The translations under genes and the position numbers were made by a program. Of a stretch of DNA of 64,000 nt, positions 7,177-15,794 are shown in pieces. Location of the stretch: NCBI GenBank assembly GCA_937934295.1, contig CALHAI010000003.1:124001-188000 (forward strand), written 5' to 3'. The notes under the pieces were generated by a model. The model was not told the origin of the DNA. It searched no databases and saw nothing but the letters and a program-made list of their open reading frames with translations. Within the stretch, counting starts at the first letter, position 1. Every line of letters starts with the position of its first letter. This DNA comes from an uncultured Blastocatellia bacterium (lineage in GTDB: Bacteria; Acidobacteriota; Blastocatellia; HR10).

Positions 7177-8430
7177 ATGATGACCGAGTATCGCGGATGG
7201 ATCCATCAGCGGCAGAAGGAGTTGATGCAGCAGTGGTATGCGCGATTAGATGAATCGGCGCGAACGGGATGGCCGCCAGCCGTCTGTTTGATGATCTCCG
7301 GCAACTGCGTGGAGGTACTCGAAGCCTTCGGGATCGTACCCATTTACCCGGAGGTGAACGCCTTGCAGTTGGCCATCCGGCATCAATCTCTGGAGCCGAT
7401 CCTCACCGCCGAGGAGTTCGGCTATGCGACGGACAATTGCGCTTACGTGAAGGCTGACATCGGCGCCTATCTAATGGGGGTGACGCCGACTGGAGGGAAG
7501 CTCCCACGTCCAGTCCTCGTCCTCTGCAATTTCGTCGGCTGCAACACCTACATCAAGTGGTTCGAGCACGTAGCCGCGTTCCTGGAGGCTCCCCTTTACG
7601 TCCTCGACGTCCCGTTTTTGCGAAGCGAGGAGCCGAGTCCGGCCGACGTCGCCTATGTCGTCGCGCAACTTCACGAGGTGGTGCAACGCATCGAGGAGAT
7701 CACCGGTCTGCGCTTCGATATGGATCGGTTTCGAGAGGCCGTGCGGTGTTCGCAACAGGTCGAGGAACTGTGGTCGCGCATCAAGCATTTGGCGCAGCGG
7801 GCGCCATCACCGTTTGACGCCTATTTCGATGCCATCACGCTCATGGGACCCCTCTATGTCCATCGCGCGAGGCCAGAGGGGGTGGAGTTCTTCCGGCTCG
7901 CGCTCGCGGAGTTGGAGGCGAAGGCCGCGCGCGGCGAAGGCGTCTACGACCGAGAGGACTTCCGCGTAGTGATCGAAGGGCCGCCCCCCTACCCCTACTT
8001 CCGCGTGTTCCGCGATATGTTCGCGCGTTGGCGCGCGACGGCCGTCGCTTCTACTTACTCGACCGTCGGTGGGCTTTGGGAGTTCGGATTTCGGCACGAT
8101 CCGGAGAAGCCATTTGAGACGGTCGCCCTCCATATGCTCGCGCACAATCTCACGAACCGGAGCTATCTCCAGCGCTACGACCAGATTCGACGCTACGTTC
8201 AGCAATGGCACGCCGATGGGGTGATCATCCACTTCGTCAAAAGCTGTCGGCTCTTCTCGGCCGGTCAGGGCGATATGCGCGATTATTTCACGAAGGTGCT
8301 GGGCGTGCCTACACTCTATATTGAGTCGGATCTGGAAGACCCGCGCTATTTCGCCGAGGCGCAGATCCGAAATCGCGTGGATGCGTTCTTCGAAGCGCTG
8401 GAACGCCATAAGCACGCCATCGCCATGTGA
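7177..8430 (+). CDS. bcrB: Benzoyl-CoA reductase subunit B / 2-hydroxyacyl-CoA dehydratase family
   Basis: A 417-aa member of the same family as the previous gene but of the longer B type. It has conserved cysteines in TDNCAYVKADIGAYL (C88), LVLCNFVGCNTYIKWFE (C117, C122) and a late KSCRLFSAGQ motif. The last resembles the RSCKP-type motif I associate with benzoyl-CoA reductase B subunits. The cysteines are expected cluster ligands. Two start codons lie in tandem (ATGATG at 7177) behind GAGGGGGG. With the C subunit it would form the catalytic half of the complex, where an electron pair is delivered to the ring. The next gene, an ATPase subunit, starts 24 bp downstream. Confidence 0.82.
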   Translation: MMTEYRGWIHQRQKELMQQWYARLDESARTGWPPAVCLMISGNCVEVLEAFGIVPIYPEVNALQLAIRHQSLEPILTAEEFGYATDNCAYVKADIGAYLMGVTPTGGKLPRPVLVLCNFVGCNTYIKWFEHVAAFLEAPLYVLDVPFLRSEEPSPADVAYVVAQLHEVVQRIEEITGLRFDMDRFREAVRCSQQVEELWSRIKHLAQRAPSPFDAYFDAITLMGPLYVHRARPEGVEFFRLALAELEAKAARGEGVYDREDFRVVIEGPPPYPYFRVFRDMFARWRATAVASTYSTVGGLWEFGFRHDPEKPFETVALHMLAHNLTNRSYLQRYDQIRRYVQQWHADGVIIHFVKSCRLFSAGQGDMRDYFTKVLGVPTLYIESDLEDPRYFAEAQIRNRVDAFFEALERHKHAIAM

Positions 8431-8453
8431 TCTCTACCGAAGGAGGAGACGAG

Positions 8454-9266
8454 ATGCGGCTGGCGGCGGGCGTGGATGTCGGTTCGACGCAGACGAAAGC
8501 GGTGATCCTCGCCGGAGATGACGAACCGCGCATCCTCGCGCGCGCGCTCGTAGACACGGGCGCTCATGTCTTGCGCGCAGCCGAGCTGGCGTTTCACGCC
8601 GCTTGTCGAGAGGCTGGGCTCGATCCCCACGAGATTGAAATGATCGTCGGGACCGGTTATGGCCGGTATCGGGTCGCTTTCGGCCACGCGCAGGTGACCG
8701 AAATCAGTTGTCATGCGCGCGGTGCGCACTTCGTCTTCCCGGAGACGCGCACGGTGATCGACATCGGCGGGCAGGATGCCAAGGTGATTCACGTCGGCTC
8801 CGAAGGCGCGGTTCGCGACTTCGTCATGAATGATAAGTGCGCGGCCGGAACGGGACGCTTCCTCGCCAACGCTGCCGAGGTCCTCGGCCTGGACCTCGAG
8901 GAGATCGGTTCACTCTCGCTGCGGGCGACCGATCCGGTCAAGCTCACGACCGTGTGCACGGTCTTCGTCGAATCGGACATCCTCTCCTATCTCGCGCAAG
9001 GGCGGCGTCCGGAGGATATCTTGCGCGGCGTGCATCTGGCGATCGCTCGACGGACGGTGAGTCTGGCGCGGCGCATCCCGATCGAGCCCGCGATCACGTT
9101 CACCGGCGGGGTCGCGCGAAATGTCGGGATGGTGAAAGCGCTCGAAGAGGTCCTCGGGCTCCCCATTCAGGTGAGCCCGGACTCCCATTTCATGGGCGCT
9201 CTCGGCGCCGCGCTCTTCGCTCTGGAGAGGTTGGAGCGTGGTCTCGAAGCCGGGACCTCGTCGTGA
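8454..9266 (+). CDS. bcrA: Benzoyl-CoA reductase ATPase subunit A (BadF/BadG/HgdC-type ASKHA protein)
   Basis: A 270-aa ATPase of the BcrAD/BadFG/HgdC family. Motifs are phosphate-1 GVDVGSTQTKAV (residue 6 on), phosphate-2 DIGGQDAK (103-110), the cluster cysteine in MNDKCAAGTGRFL (C129) and a second in TTVCTVFVESD (C168), and an adenosine-motif TGGVARNVGM. The two cysteines of each subunit jointly bind a bridging 4Fe-4S cluster. ATG 8454 follows GAAGGAGGAGACG. The short length matches the bzdP type of ATPase subunit rather than the longer Thauera BcrA. Its pairing with a second, different ATPase gene immediately downstream is the strongest sign for a benzoyl-CoA-reductase-type heterodimeric electron activator. 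Confidence 0.83.
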   Translation: MRLAAGVDVGSTQTKAVILAGDDEPRILARALVDTGAHVLRAAELAFHAACREAGLDPHEIEMIVGTGYGRYRVAFGHAQVTEISCHARGAHFVFPETRTVIDIGGQDAKVIHVGSEGAVRDFVMNDKCAAGTGRFLANAAEVLGLDLEEIGSLSLRATDPVKLTTVCTVFVESDILSYLAQGRRPEDILRGVHLAIARRTVSLARRIPIEPAITFTGGVARNVGMVKALEEVLGLPIQVSPDSHFMGALGAALFALERLERGLEAGTSS

Positions 9267-9286
9267 ACGTGAGAAGGGGGAGGCCC

Positions 9287-10165
9287 ATGCCCTGCGTCGT
9301 CGGCATTGATGTGGGAACCGGGTTCACGAAGGCTGTTCTTGTGGATGTCGAGGAGGAGCGTTCAGAAGGTGAGAGCGGGCGAGCCAAACAGCCCATTCTC
9401 GGCCGAGGGATCGTGAGGACCGGGGCCTATTTGGAGGAAGTGGCCAAGCGCGCGCTCGATCTGGCGCTCCGGGAGGCCGGGCGCGATCGGCACGATATCG
9501 TCTACATCGCGACGACGGGATTTGGCCGCTACGCCGTCGGCTTCCGAGACATTCAGATCACGGAGATCACCAGCGGCGCGCGCGGCGCTCGATGGTTCTT
9601 CCCCGAAGCGACAGCCGTGCTCGATATTGGGAATCAATCCACGCGCGCCATCCGGCTGGACGCGCACGGGAAAGTCAGCGCCTTCAAAATGAACGAGAAG
9701 TGCGCCGCTGGCTCAGGGAGCTTCCTCATGCGCGCCGCGAAGTACCTGCAAATCGAGGTGGAGGAGATCGGTGAGCTCTCGTTGCGCGCTGCTCGTCCAC
9801 AGCCGATCAGCAGCGTTTGCGCGGTCCTGGCCGAGACCGAGATCATCAATCATGTGAGCGCCGGGGCGGCCATCGAAGACATCGTGCGGGGCATTCATAA
9901 TGCGCTCGCCGATCGCGCTGCCCTTCTGCTACGGCGCGTCGGCGTCGGATCGGATGGAGGCCGATCGCCGCAGCTCATCTTCATCGGCGGCGTCGCCCGA
10001 CAGCGCGGCATGATCGCTGCGCTCGAAGAGCGCCTCGGCATGACGGTGTGCGTCCCACCTCAGTGCGAGTTCACGTGTGCAGTAGGAGCGGCGCTGCTTG
10101 GCCTCCACCGATGGCGAAAACTTCGCTCGGACTCATCCTCTTCACGCCGTCCAGACGGCGAGTGA
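9287..10165 (+). CDS. bcrD: Benzoyl-CoA reductase ATPase subunit D (BadF/BadG/HgdC-type ASKHA protein)
   Basis: A 292-aa paralogue of the preceding ATPase. It has phosphate-1 GIDVGTGFTKAV, cluster cysteines in MNEKCAAGSGSFL and SSVCAVLAETE, and FIGGVARQRGM. The phosphate-2 motif reads DIGNQSTRAI instead of DIGGQD-K, an unusual change at an ATP-contacting loop. The long ORF-track entry starting at 8837 is an upstream frame extension through subunit A; ATG 9287 with AGAAGGGGGAGG is the real start. This is the last gene of the operon. Together with subunit A it would hydrolyse ATP to push electrons from ferredoxin to the B/C subunits. The C-terminal tail is Ser/Arg-rich and probably disordered. 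Confidence 0.82.
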   Translation: MPCVVGIDVGTGFTKAVLVDVEEERSEGESGRAKQPILGRGIVRTGAYLEEVAKRALDLALREAGRDRHDIVYIATTGFGRYAVGFRDIQITEITSGARGARWFFPEATAVLDIGNQSTRAIRLDAHGKVSAFKMNEKCAAGSGSFLMRAAKYLQIEVEEIGELSLRAARPQPISSVCAVLAETEIINHVSAGAAIEDIVRGIHNALADRAALLLRRVGVGSDGGRSPQLIFIGGVARQRGMIAALEERLGMTVCVPPQCEFTCAVGAALLGLHRWRKLRSDSSSSRRPDGE

Positions 10166-10248
10166 GATGAGGCGTTGTTCTTTCTGAATCTCCTGCCGTA
10201 TCGTCTTCGATTCCTGTGGCGCTCGCCAGCGGGGATTTCCAGGGCGAT

Positions 10249-10270
10249 GGGCGGCTTGAGAGCGCCGCCC
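10249..10270 (+). terminator. Possible hairpin terminator after the reductase operon
   Basis: GGGCGGC-ttgagagc-GCCGCCC forms a perfect 7-bp GC stem with an 8-nt loop, between two converging transcription units. There is no U-tract, so it may only stabilise the 3' end or act with a protein factor. Confidence 0.35.
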
Positions 10271-10356
10271 TCCTCCAAAAGGTGGACGGATGGGCCCAGG
10301 GGAACCCTTAAACGGGCTCCCGGGCTCATGAGGTGTTTCCGGAGCGGTGGACGGGT

Positions 10357-11193
10357 CTAGCGGAATTGAAAGCCTTGGAGGGCGATCTCTCTTTGAGGGA
10401 GCGTGGTGCAAGGGCGGGCTTGACCAACCAGGTAGACGATCCCGGCTCGGCCGGTATCCAAGAAGTGCACGGGATCCAGCTCCCTGTGAAGGCGATGCCT
10501 CACCCCCACCGCCGGAGTCAATTCCGCGCGCAGGATCGGGATGTCCGGGTTTGATTCGTCGAGAGCGATCGTCAGCGACATCGGGGTGAAGCGCCGCACA
10601 AGGGGAATCACCTTCAGGGCCAGCAGTTCGAGCCCGGAATCCGACATCCGAAGCAGCCCGAAGGTCGAATAACCCTGTTGCGCGAGCGCCTCCACCTCGG
10701 GGACGAAATAGGGATCGAGGATCGTGATGTCGCCGACGAAGGCCCCATACCATTCTTGGCCGGTATCGCGAATCGTGACGATGAACAGCTCGTTCGCCAC
10801 GACGGTGATGACGTCCATCTCGCGCAGGCACACGAAGCCCCCAGTGAGTAGCGGCAGTTTCCCTCCGATCGTCGCGTTATTGAATTGAAACTGCGCCGTA
10901 GCTTCGGACACGCCTTCGCCAGAGCGCAACAGGTGCAGATGCTCGCGATTGCGCATTGGGTCGGCGTCGAAGCCGTTGATGAAGATGAACCCACGCCCAT
11001 TTTGGGTGCTCGGTCCAACACCCCCAACCGGTCGCGCGAGTTCGAGCCAGCCCGGCCAACAGTTCTTGCAGGAGGCCGTGAATCGTTCCGTCTGCATGTC
11101 CGTTTGGGCCAAAGGGGACAAAGGAAGGCAGGTGAGGGCAAGCATTCCGAGGATGGCTCCTCGTGCCGTCCGCTTCCACTTGTCGTCGCGCAT
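10357..11193 (-). CDS. Secreted protein, unknown family with CxNCWPGW motif (paralogue 1)
   Basis: A 278-aa protein I do not recognise. ATG 11193 with GGAGGTGACT upstream is chosen over the ORF-track start 11244. An N-terminal signal peptide is present (basic start, then GAILGMLALTCLPLSPLAQ). The mature part starts with CKNCWPGW and contains QFNNATIGG, WYGAFVGDITILDP and a C-terminal GRAGIVYLVG, PCT and QREIAL block. All of these recur in the next gene, so the two define a small family. Mostly beta-like alternating pattern, no transmembrane segment after the signal, four or so cysteines that could form disulfides. It probably acts outside the cytoplasmic membrane. Function unknown. Confidence 0.75.
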   Translation of the reverse strand: MRDDKWKRTARGAILGMLALTCLPLSPLAQTDMQTERFTASCKNCWPGWLELARPVGGVGPSTQNGRGFIFINGFDADPMRNREHLHLLRSGEGVSEATAQFQFNNATIGGKLPLLTGGFVCLREMDVITVVANELFIVTIRDTGQEWYGAFVGDITILDPYFVPEVEALAQQGYSTFGLLRMSDSGLELLALKVIPLVRRFTPMSLTIALDESNPDIPILRAELTPAVGVRHRLHRELDPVHFLDTGRAGIVYLVGQARPCTTLPQREIALQGFQFR

Positions 11194-11440
11194 AGTCACC
11201 TCCACACGCACTTGGGAGCATAGCCATTCTGTGAGCCAGGGCAATCGGACAAGGGGAGGATTTCCTTATGGAAAGCGCCGTATTTTCCGAATCCGTCGCC
11301 CCTATTGGCAGCGAATGTGAAGCATCCGCGCACCTCATATTCCGCATGGGCCTCCGCGGTCGCTCTCTTCGTTCTGCACGAAGCAGCCTGGCGTAAGCTA
11401 GGGGATTTCGGATGGGAAGTCAAGCCGTATCTTTATCCGC

Positions 11441-12247
11441 TCACCGCACGAGGAACGAACGCAGGGCAATCTCCCGTTGCACGAGGTTTGTACAGGGCGA
11501 ACCGTTGCCGACCATGTAGACGATACCCGCTCGCCCGCTTGGACGCACCTCCATCGGATCGAGGGAATGGCTGATCTCGATGGATTGCCCGGAGGCGAAG
11601 CGATAGACGGCCAAAAGTTGTGGTCCCGTCGGCGTGTCAGTGATCGTCAACTGGAGACGGATTGGAGAGAATCGGGCGATTTGCGGGATCACCGCGAATG
11701 CTCGCACCCGGAACTCTCGCTCGCTTTTCTCCAGCAGACCGATCGTCGTATAGCTCTCGGCTCGCTCCGGCCAAGGAGCGAATTCCGGATCAAGAAGCGT
11801 GAGGTCTCCGAGGAACGCCCCATACCAATTGGGGCCATCATCGCGCAAGGTCAGGATGAACAGTTCATCGGTGACGAAGGCCAGCAGGTAGGATGGCGGG
11901 AGGCAATAGAAATTCCCGTTGGTCAAGAGGAGTCGTCCTCCGATGGTCGCGTTGTTGAATTGGAGTTCGGCCACGACTTCGGCGACCCGATCGGATTGGC
12001 TGAAGTGAAGATGCGCCTGATTCAAAGTGGGATCGTTGAAGCTTCCATTGACGAACAAAAAGGCCAATCCGTTTTGCACGCACGGACCAACCCCACGTAG
12101 CGGTCGGAGAAACTCGCTCCACCCCGGCCAGCAGTTCGAGCAGCGGGCGGAGAAGTTGGCCGCGATGTACGAGGACTCCGCATGCGCCACAGGCCAAGCG
12201 ACGAACCCAAGAACGATCAGCCAAACCAGCGTATGCTTCGTTCTCAT
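11441..12247 (-). CDS. Secreted protein, unknown family with CxNCWPGW motif (paralogue 2)
   Basis: A 268-aa homologue of the downstream neighbour, arising by tandem duplication. It has a signal peptide (LVWLIVLGFVAWPVAHA, likely cleaved after AHA), then CSNCWPGW near residue 36, QFNNATIGG, ELFILTLRDDGPNWYGAF, GDLTLLDP and the C-terminal GRAGIVYMVG, PCTNL and QREIALRSF block. The start at 12247 has GGGAGAG upstream. The two copies are separated by a 247-bp spacer, in which I see no gene. The conserved Cys-Trp motif and Asn-rich QFNNATIGG loop look functional. I know no named family for it. Confidence 0.75.
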   Translation of the reverse strand: MRTKHTLVWLIVLGFVAWPVAHAESSYIAANFSARCSNCWPGWSEFLRPLRGVGPCVQNGLAFLFVNGSFNDPTLNQAHLHFSQSDRVAEVVAELQFNNATIGGRLLLTNGNFYCLPPSYLLAFVTDELFILTLRDDGPNWYGAFLGDLTLLDPEFAPWPERAESYTTIGLLEKSEREFRVRAFAVIPQIARFSPIRLQLTITDTPTGPQLLAVYRFASGQSIEISHSLDPMEVRPSGRAGIVYMVGNGSPCTNLVQREIALRSFLVR

Positions 12248-12396
12248 CGCGCTCTCCCGCGGAATTGGGGAGCAAAAAGCGTGCCGAGAGCTGAGGAGGA
12301 TTGGGGGAGAGAGTAGGGGCCCGAGTGGACGCGCGTTCGAGAGGACAGAGGGAGAGAGAAGATCGCGCCTTCTCTTTCAGCCGTGAAAAGATCGTT

Positions 12397-13545
12397 TCAC
12401 TTTGGCCGGTGCGACCAGCGATTGAGCAAAATAGGGAGTTCCTCGTAGCTCGTTCGTGACCGCGATTTCTCGCGATGGCGTTCGAGCGCCAGCTCGATCA
12501 AGCGGTCAATGAGCTGGCTGTAAGGGAGGCCGCTCGCTTCCCAAAGCTTCGGATACATGCTGATCTCGGTGAAGCCGGGCATGGTGTTGATCTCGTTGAT
12601 GAGGATCCGATTCGTCCCGCGTTCCAGGAAGAAATCCACGCGGGCCAGCCCCGAACCTTCGATTGTCTGAAACGCGCGGATGGCCAGGTGCTGGAATTCT
12701 CGGATCAAGCGTTTCGGCAGCTTGGCCGGAATGACGAGCTGGGCGGCATCATTGATGTACTTGTCGGCGTAGTCATAGAATTCGGCCCCTGGGACGATCT
12801 CGCCCGGGACGCTGGCGATCGGATTCTCATTACCGAGGACGCTGACTTCGATCTCGCGACAAGTGATCGCTGCCTCGATCATGATCTTGACGTCGTACGT
12901 GGCTGCGAGCGCGATGGCATCGGCCAGTTGCGTGCTCCTTTTGACTTTCGAGATCCCGACCGAAGAGCCGAGACTCGCCGGTTTCACGAAGCACGGCAGA
13001 CCGATCTCTCGTAGCGCGCGCCGCAAGATGGAGCGGGGAGAGCGCTCCCATTCCGTTCGTCGAAAGGCGATGAAGCGGACGACCGGCAGTCCCGCCTCGC
13101 GAAAGAGCCGCTTCATGACGTCCTTGTCCATGCCCAGAGCCGAAGCGAGCACGCCGCAGCCGACATAGGGCACATTTGCCATCTCGAAGAGGCCTTGGAT
13201 CGTTCCATCTTCGCCATGCGGGCCATGCAAGACGGGGAAGAAGACATCCACTCTCTCCTGCCGGATCGCCCGCAGCTCGCCGTCAAAGCGGATGAGCGCC
13301 GCCATCGTGGGATCCGGCAGCAGGGCGATCGGTTGTCCGAGGTCGCGCAGGACATCCTGGGGGAGAAGCTTCGTGGAATCCGCCGGAGAGAGCCATCGGC
13401 CTTCCTTGGTGATGGCGATCGGGATGATCTCATACTTGCTCTTGTCCATGGCGCGAATGATTGAGGCCGCCGATCGCAGGGAGACCTCATGCTCTCCAGA
13501 GCGACCGCCGAAGATCACGGCCACCCGCAGCTTCGCCATCGCCAT
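12397..13545 (-). CDS. ddl: D-alanine--D-alanine ligase
   Basis: A 382-aa ATP-grasp enzyme making D-Ala-D-Ala for peptidoglycan. It starts with [19 protein letters not shown], has [14 protein letters not shown] and the [13 protein letters not shown] region of the family, and near the end [20 protein letters not shown], the metal/ATP-binding C-terminal signature. Start ATG 13545 is preceded by GGCGGAGGCGG; the ORF-track start 13620 overlaps the arginase gene. It is the last gene of a five-gene minus-strand run. Length is slightly above the common 300-370 range, as in the Gram-negative DdlA type. Confident call. Confidence 0.95.
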   Translation of the reverse strand: MAMAKLRVAVIFGGRSGEHEVSLRSAASIIRAMDKSKYEIIPIAITKEGRWLSPADSTKLLPQDVLRDLGQPIALLPDPTMAALIRFDGELRAIRQERVDVFFPVLHGPHGEDGTIQGLFEMANVPYVGCGVLASALGMDKDVMKRLFREAGLPVVRFIAFRRTEWERSPRSILRRALREIGLPCFVKPASLGSSVGISKVKRSTQLADAIALAATYDVKIMIEAAITCREIEVSVLGNENPIASVPGEIVPGAEFYDYADKYINDAAQLVIPAKLPKRLIREFQHLAIRAFQTIEGSGLARVDFFLERGTNRILINEINTMPGFTEISMYPKLWEASGLPYSQLIDRLIELALERHREKSRSRTSYEELPILLNRWSHRPK

Positions 13546-13616
13546 TCCGCCTCCGCCGTTTGGAAGTATACACGCTCGGATACGTTGCCTTCCACCGCGA
13601 AGCCGCGTGACGCCCT

Positions 13617-14528
13617 TCATAGGATGCGCTTGCCGAACGCCGAGAGGGCGAGTTCGACAGCGAATTCGGCCGTGTGGTTTCGAACATCGAGAGCGGGATT
13701 CACCTCCACGATCTCCAGCGAGAGGAGTTTGTGGGAATCGGCAATGAGCTCCATGGCCAAGTGGCCCTCACGATAGGTCGCGCCACCCGGCACGGGCGTG
13801 CCCACACCCGGGGCATAGAAAGGGTCAAAGAAGTCCATGTCGAGGCTGACGTGAAATCCTACCGTCCCACGAGAAGCGATCTCAAGCGCGCGTTCCATGA
13901 CAGCGCGCATGCCCAGTTCGTCCAGCTCGCGCATCGTGAAGACCGTAACGCCAGTGCGACGAATATTCTCCCGTTCGAGCGGATCCACATCCCGCACGCC
14001 GATGAGGACGCAGCAGGAGGGATCGAGCTTCGGGTGAAGTCCCTTCAGGTCCGTCAGCTCCGGCACACCGAGGCCAAGTGAGACGGCATAGGACATGCCG
14101 TGAATATTGCCCGACAGCGTCGTCTCCGGCGTGTTCATATCGGCGTGCGCGTCGAACCAGAGGACGCCGATCTTCTCCCTGCGCTGGTGATAGTACGAAG
14201 CCAATCCAGCAATCACCCCGATGGAGATGGATTGATCACCGCCCAGCACAAGTGGGGTCGCTCCCTCGGCGACGACTTGCTCGACGCGATCGGCCAGGAG
14301 GCGATTGACATCGGCGACCTCAGCCAGGTATTTCACGCGAGGATCGGCGATCCGCAGGACCTCCGGGATGTTGACGGGGAGATTCCCCAGGTCCTCGACC
14401 ACGTACCCGAGCTGGATCAACCGTGGCTGAAGCCCCGCAATGCGGAGAGCCGAGGGACCCATATCCACTCCCCGGCGATTCGCCCCAAGATCCATCGGCA
14501 CACCAATGATCTTGATCGGACGCTTCAT
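13617..14528 (-). CDS. rocF: Arginase
   Basis: A 303-aa ureohydrolase converting arginine to ornithine and urea. The manganese motifs are complete: GGDQS near 100, WFDAHADMN, and SLDMDFFDP. The substrate loop GVGTPVPGG and the final EVNPALD motif fit arginase rather than agmatinase or formiminoglutamase. ATG 14528 is chosen (GGAAGG upstream) and gives a 4-bp overlap with the stop of the upstream methyltransferase gene. It lies between a methyltransferase and ddl; these neighbours do not share an obvious pathway. Confidence 0.93.
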   Translation of the reverse strand: MKRPIKIIGVPMDLGANRRGVDMGPSALRIAGLQPRLIQLGYVVEDLGNLPVNIPEVLRIADPRVKYLAEVADVNRLLADRVEQVVAEGATPLVLGGDQSISIGVIAGLASYYHQRREKIGVLWFDAHADMNTPETTLSGNIHGMSYAVSLGLGVPELTDLKGLHPKLDPSCCVLIGVRDVDPLERENIRRTGVTVFTMRELDELGMRAVMERALEIASRGTVGFHVSLDMDFFDPFYAPGVGTPVPGGATYREGHLAMELIADSHKLLSLEIVEVNPALDVRNHTAEFAVELALSAFGKRIL

Positions 14529-15217
14529 GAGGCCTTCCACGCGCGCACGAGTGAGAGGACAGGCCACCAACGAAAGCGCGGACGCTCCAGGCCGCGAATG
14601 AAGACCTGAGTGAACCCGGCCGCGCGCAGGAGTTCAGCCAGGTGATCGGCCGTATAGAAGACCGCGCTCGCTTCCTCCGGGTCTCGACGGATATGGCGAT
14701 AGAACGCCCGTCGCATTTTCAGAAGGAGCGAGTCATAGGACGTCCCTTGCAACAAGCGCTCGGTCAGGATGAGCCGACCCCGAGCGGCGAGCACACGGTG
14801 TGCTTCGCGCGCGAAATGGGGGACGTTCAGGTGACGCACGCCGGCCGCACAATTGATCACGTCAAACTGCGCGTCCTCGAAGGGAAGACGCGGGGCCGTC
14901 GCCACGCGCCATTCGATCTTGCTCTCGATCGCCAGGCCGAACGAGCGCGCTTCGGCGCGCAAGCGCTCCATCTGCGCTGCAGTGGGGCTGAGACACACGA
15001 TACGCCCTCCGGGCTCGACCAGCCGGAGCAGGTGAAGGGCCATTCCGGCTGTCCCCCAGGCGATGTCGAGGACGCGCGCGCCGGGTTTGACGTTGGCCAT
15101 CTCCAAGAAGCGAATCCACCATGCGCGAAACGCTGCACCGGAGAGGGGATCATCCCACTGGCTTCCACGAAGAGAAACCTCGCGCTCGGGCGTTTGCCCC
15201 TTCCGATCCACGATCAT
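14525..15217 (-). CDS. Class I SAM-dependent methyltransferase (UbiE-like)
   Basis: A 230-aa Rossmann-fold methyltransferase. Motif I is VLDIAWGTAGMALHLL (W replaces the common Gly in DxGxGxG), followed by an acidic strand position in IVCLSPTAAQM, FDVINCAAGVRHL (motif II) and RGRLILTERLL (motif III). The substrate is unknown. ATG 15217 overlaps the end of the LOG gene by 4 bp, and its stop overlaps arginase by 4 bp, so it is co-translated with both. The altered motif I could lower SAM affinity. Confidence 0.75.
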   Translation of the reverse strand: MIVDRKGQTPEREVSLRGSQWDDPLSGAAFRAWWIRFLEMANVKPGARVLDIAWGTAGMALHLLRLVEPGGRIVCLSPTAAQMERLRAEARSFGLAIESKIEWRVATAPRLPFEDAQFDVINCAAGVRHLNVPHFAREAHRVLAARGRLILTERLLQGTSYDSLLLKMRRAFYRHIRRDPEEASAVFYTADHLAELLRAAGFTQVFIRGLERPRFRWWPVLSLVRAWKAS

Positions 15218-15780
15218 CGCTTCGGTTCGCCTCGTTGGTAACCCCCTCGCGGCACGCGACGAGAGATCTCGCGCACGGCTTCTTCGGCCGAACGCACGCG
15301 CACGATGGCCGAGAGATCTTTCGAGCGAAACGCCAGATGCTCCAGAAGACTCGCGAGAATCGGATCCCAGCACTCACCCAGCAGGATCAGGGGACGGCTC
15401 GGGATGGCCTGGCCAAGGAGAGCGAGGTTCCAGAAGAGCGCGACCTCGGCGAGCGTTCCAATCCCCCCTCGTAGGGCGATGAATCCGTGCGCCAATTCGC
15501 TGACGACCTTCAACCGCTCCAGGAGATCGCGCGTGCGAATCTCGCGTGAGAGATAGGGATTCGGTGATTCCGAGAAGAGGTCCACCGTGATGCCCCAAGA
15601 GTTCCCTCCCGCGAGCCACGCCCCGCGATTGGCCGCCTCCATGACCCCCGCATATCCGCCCGTGCACACCGTGTAGCCCGCTTCCGCGAGCTGTCGGCCC
15701 AGGCGTTCCGCCTCCCGATATTCCCAATCTTCCGGTTGGCAACGCGAACCGCCGAAGATGGAGATGACGGGATCATGCAT
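15214..15780 (-). CDS. LOG-family Rossmann-fold protein (TIGR00730-like)
   Basis: A 188-aa protein of the LOG/lysine-decarboxylase-like fold. It has ISIFGGSRC at the N-terminus, TGGYAGVMEAANRGA near 42 and the RGGIGTLAE motif that corresponds to the PGGxGTxxE signature of cytokinin riboside 5'-monophosphate phosphoribohydrolases; the leading Pro is Arg here. LOG enzymes release bases from nucleoside monophosphates; bacterial members often have no known physiological role. Start ATG 15780 lies 15 bp after the asnS stop. The ORF-track start 15942 would overlap asnS. Confidence 0.82.
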   Translation of the reverse strand: MHDPVISIFGGSRCQPEDWEYREAERLGRQLAEAGYTVCTGGYAGVMEAANRGAWLAGGNSWGITVDLFSESPNPYLSREIRTRDLLERLKVVSELAHGFIALRGGIGTLAEVALFWNLALLGQAIPSRPLILLGECWDPILASLLEHLAFRSKDLSAIVRVRSAEEAVREISRRVPRGGYQRGEPKR

Positions 15781-15794
15781 CGGTGCTCGCTCGG

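Noticed and set aside
8837-9286. Upstream part of the 442-aa ORF that ends in the ATPase D subunit
   Set aside because: It runs through the A subunit in another frame; the real D subunit starts at ATG 9287 with a good ribosome site.
6021-10165. Alternative call: 2-hydroxyglutaryl-CoA-type dehydratase with activator
   Set aside because: Two distinct ATPase subunits placed after the C and B subunits, plus the BadH-like gene, favour benzoyl-CoA reductase; kept as the main alternative, not excluded.
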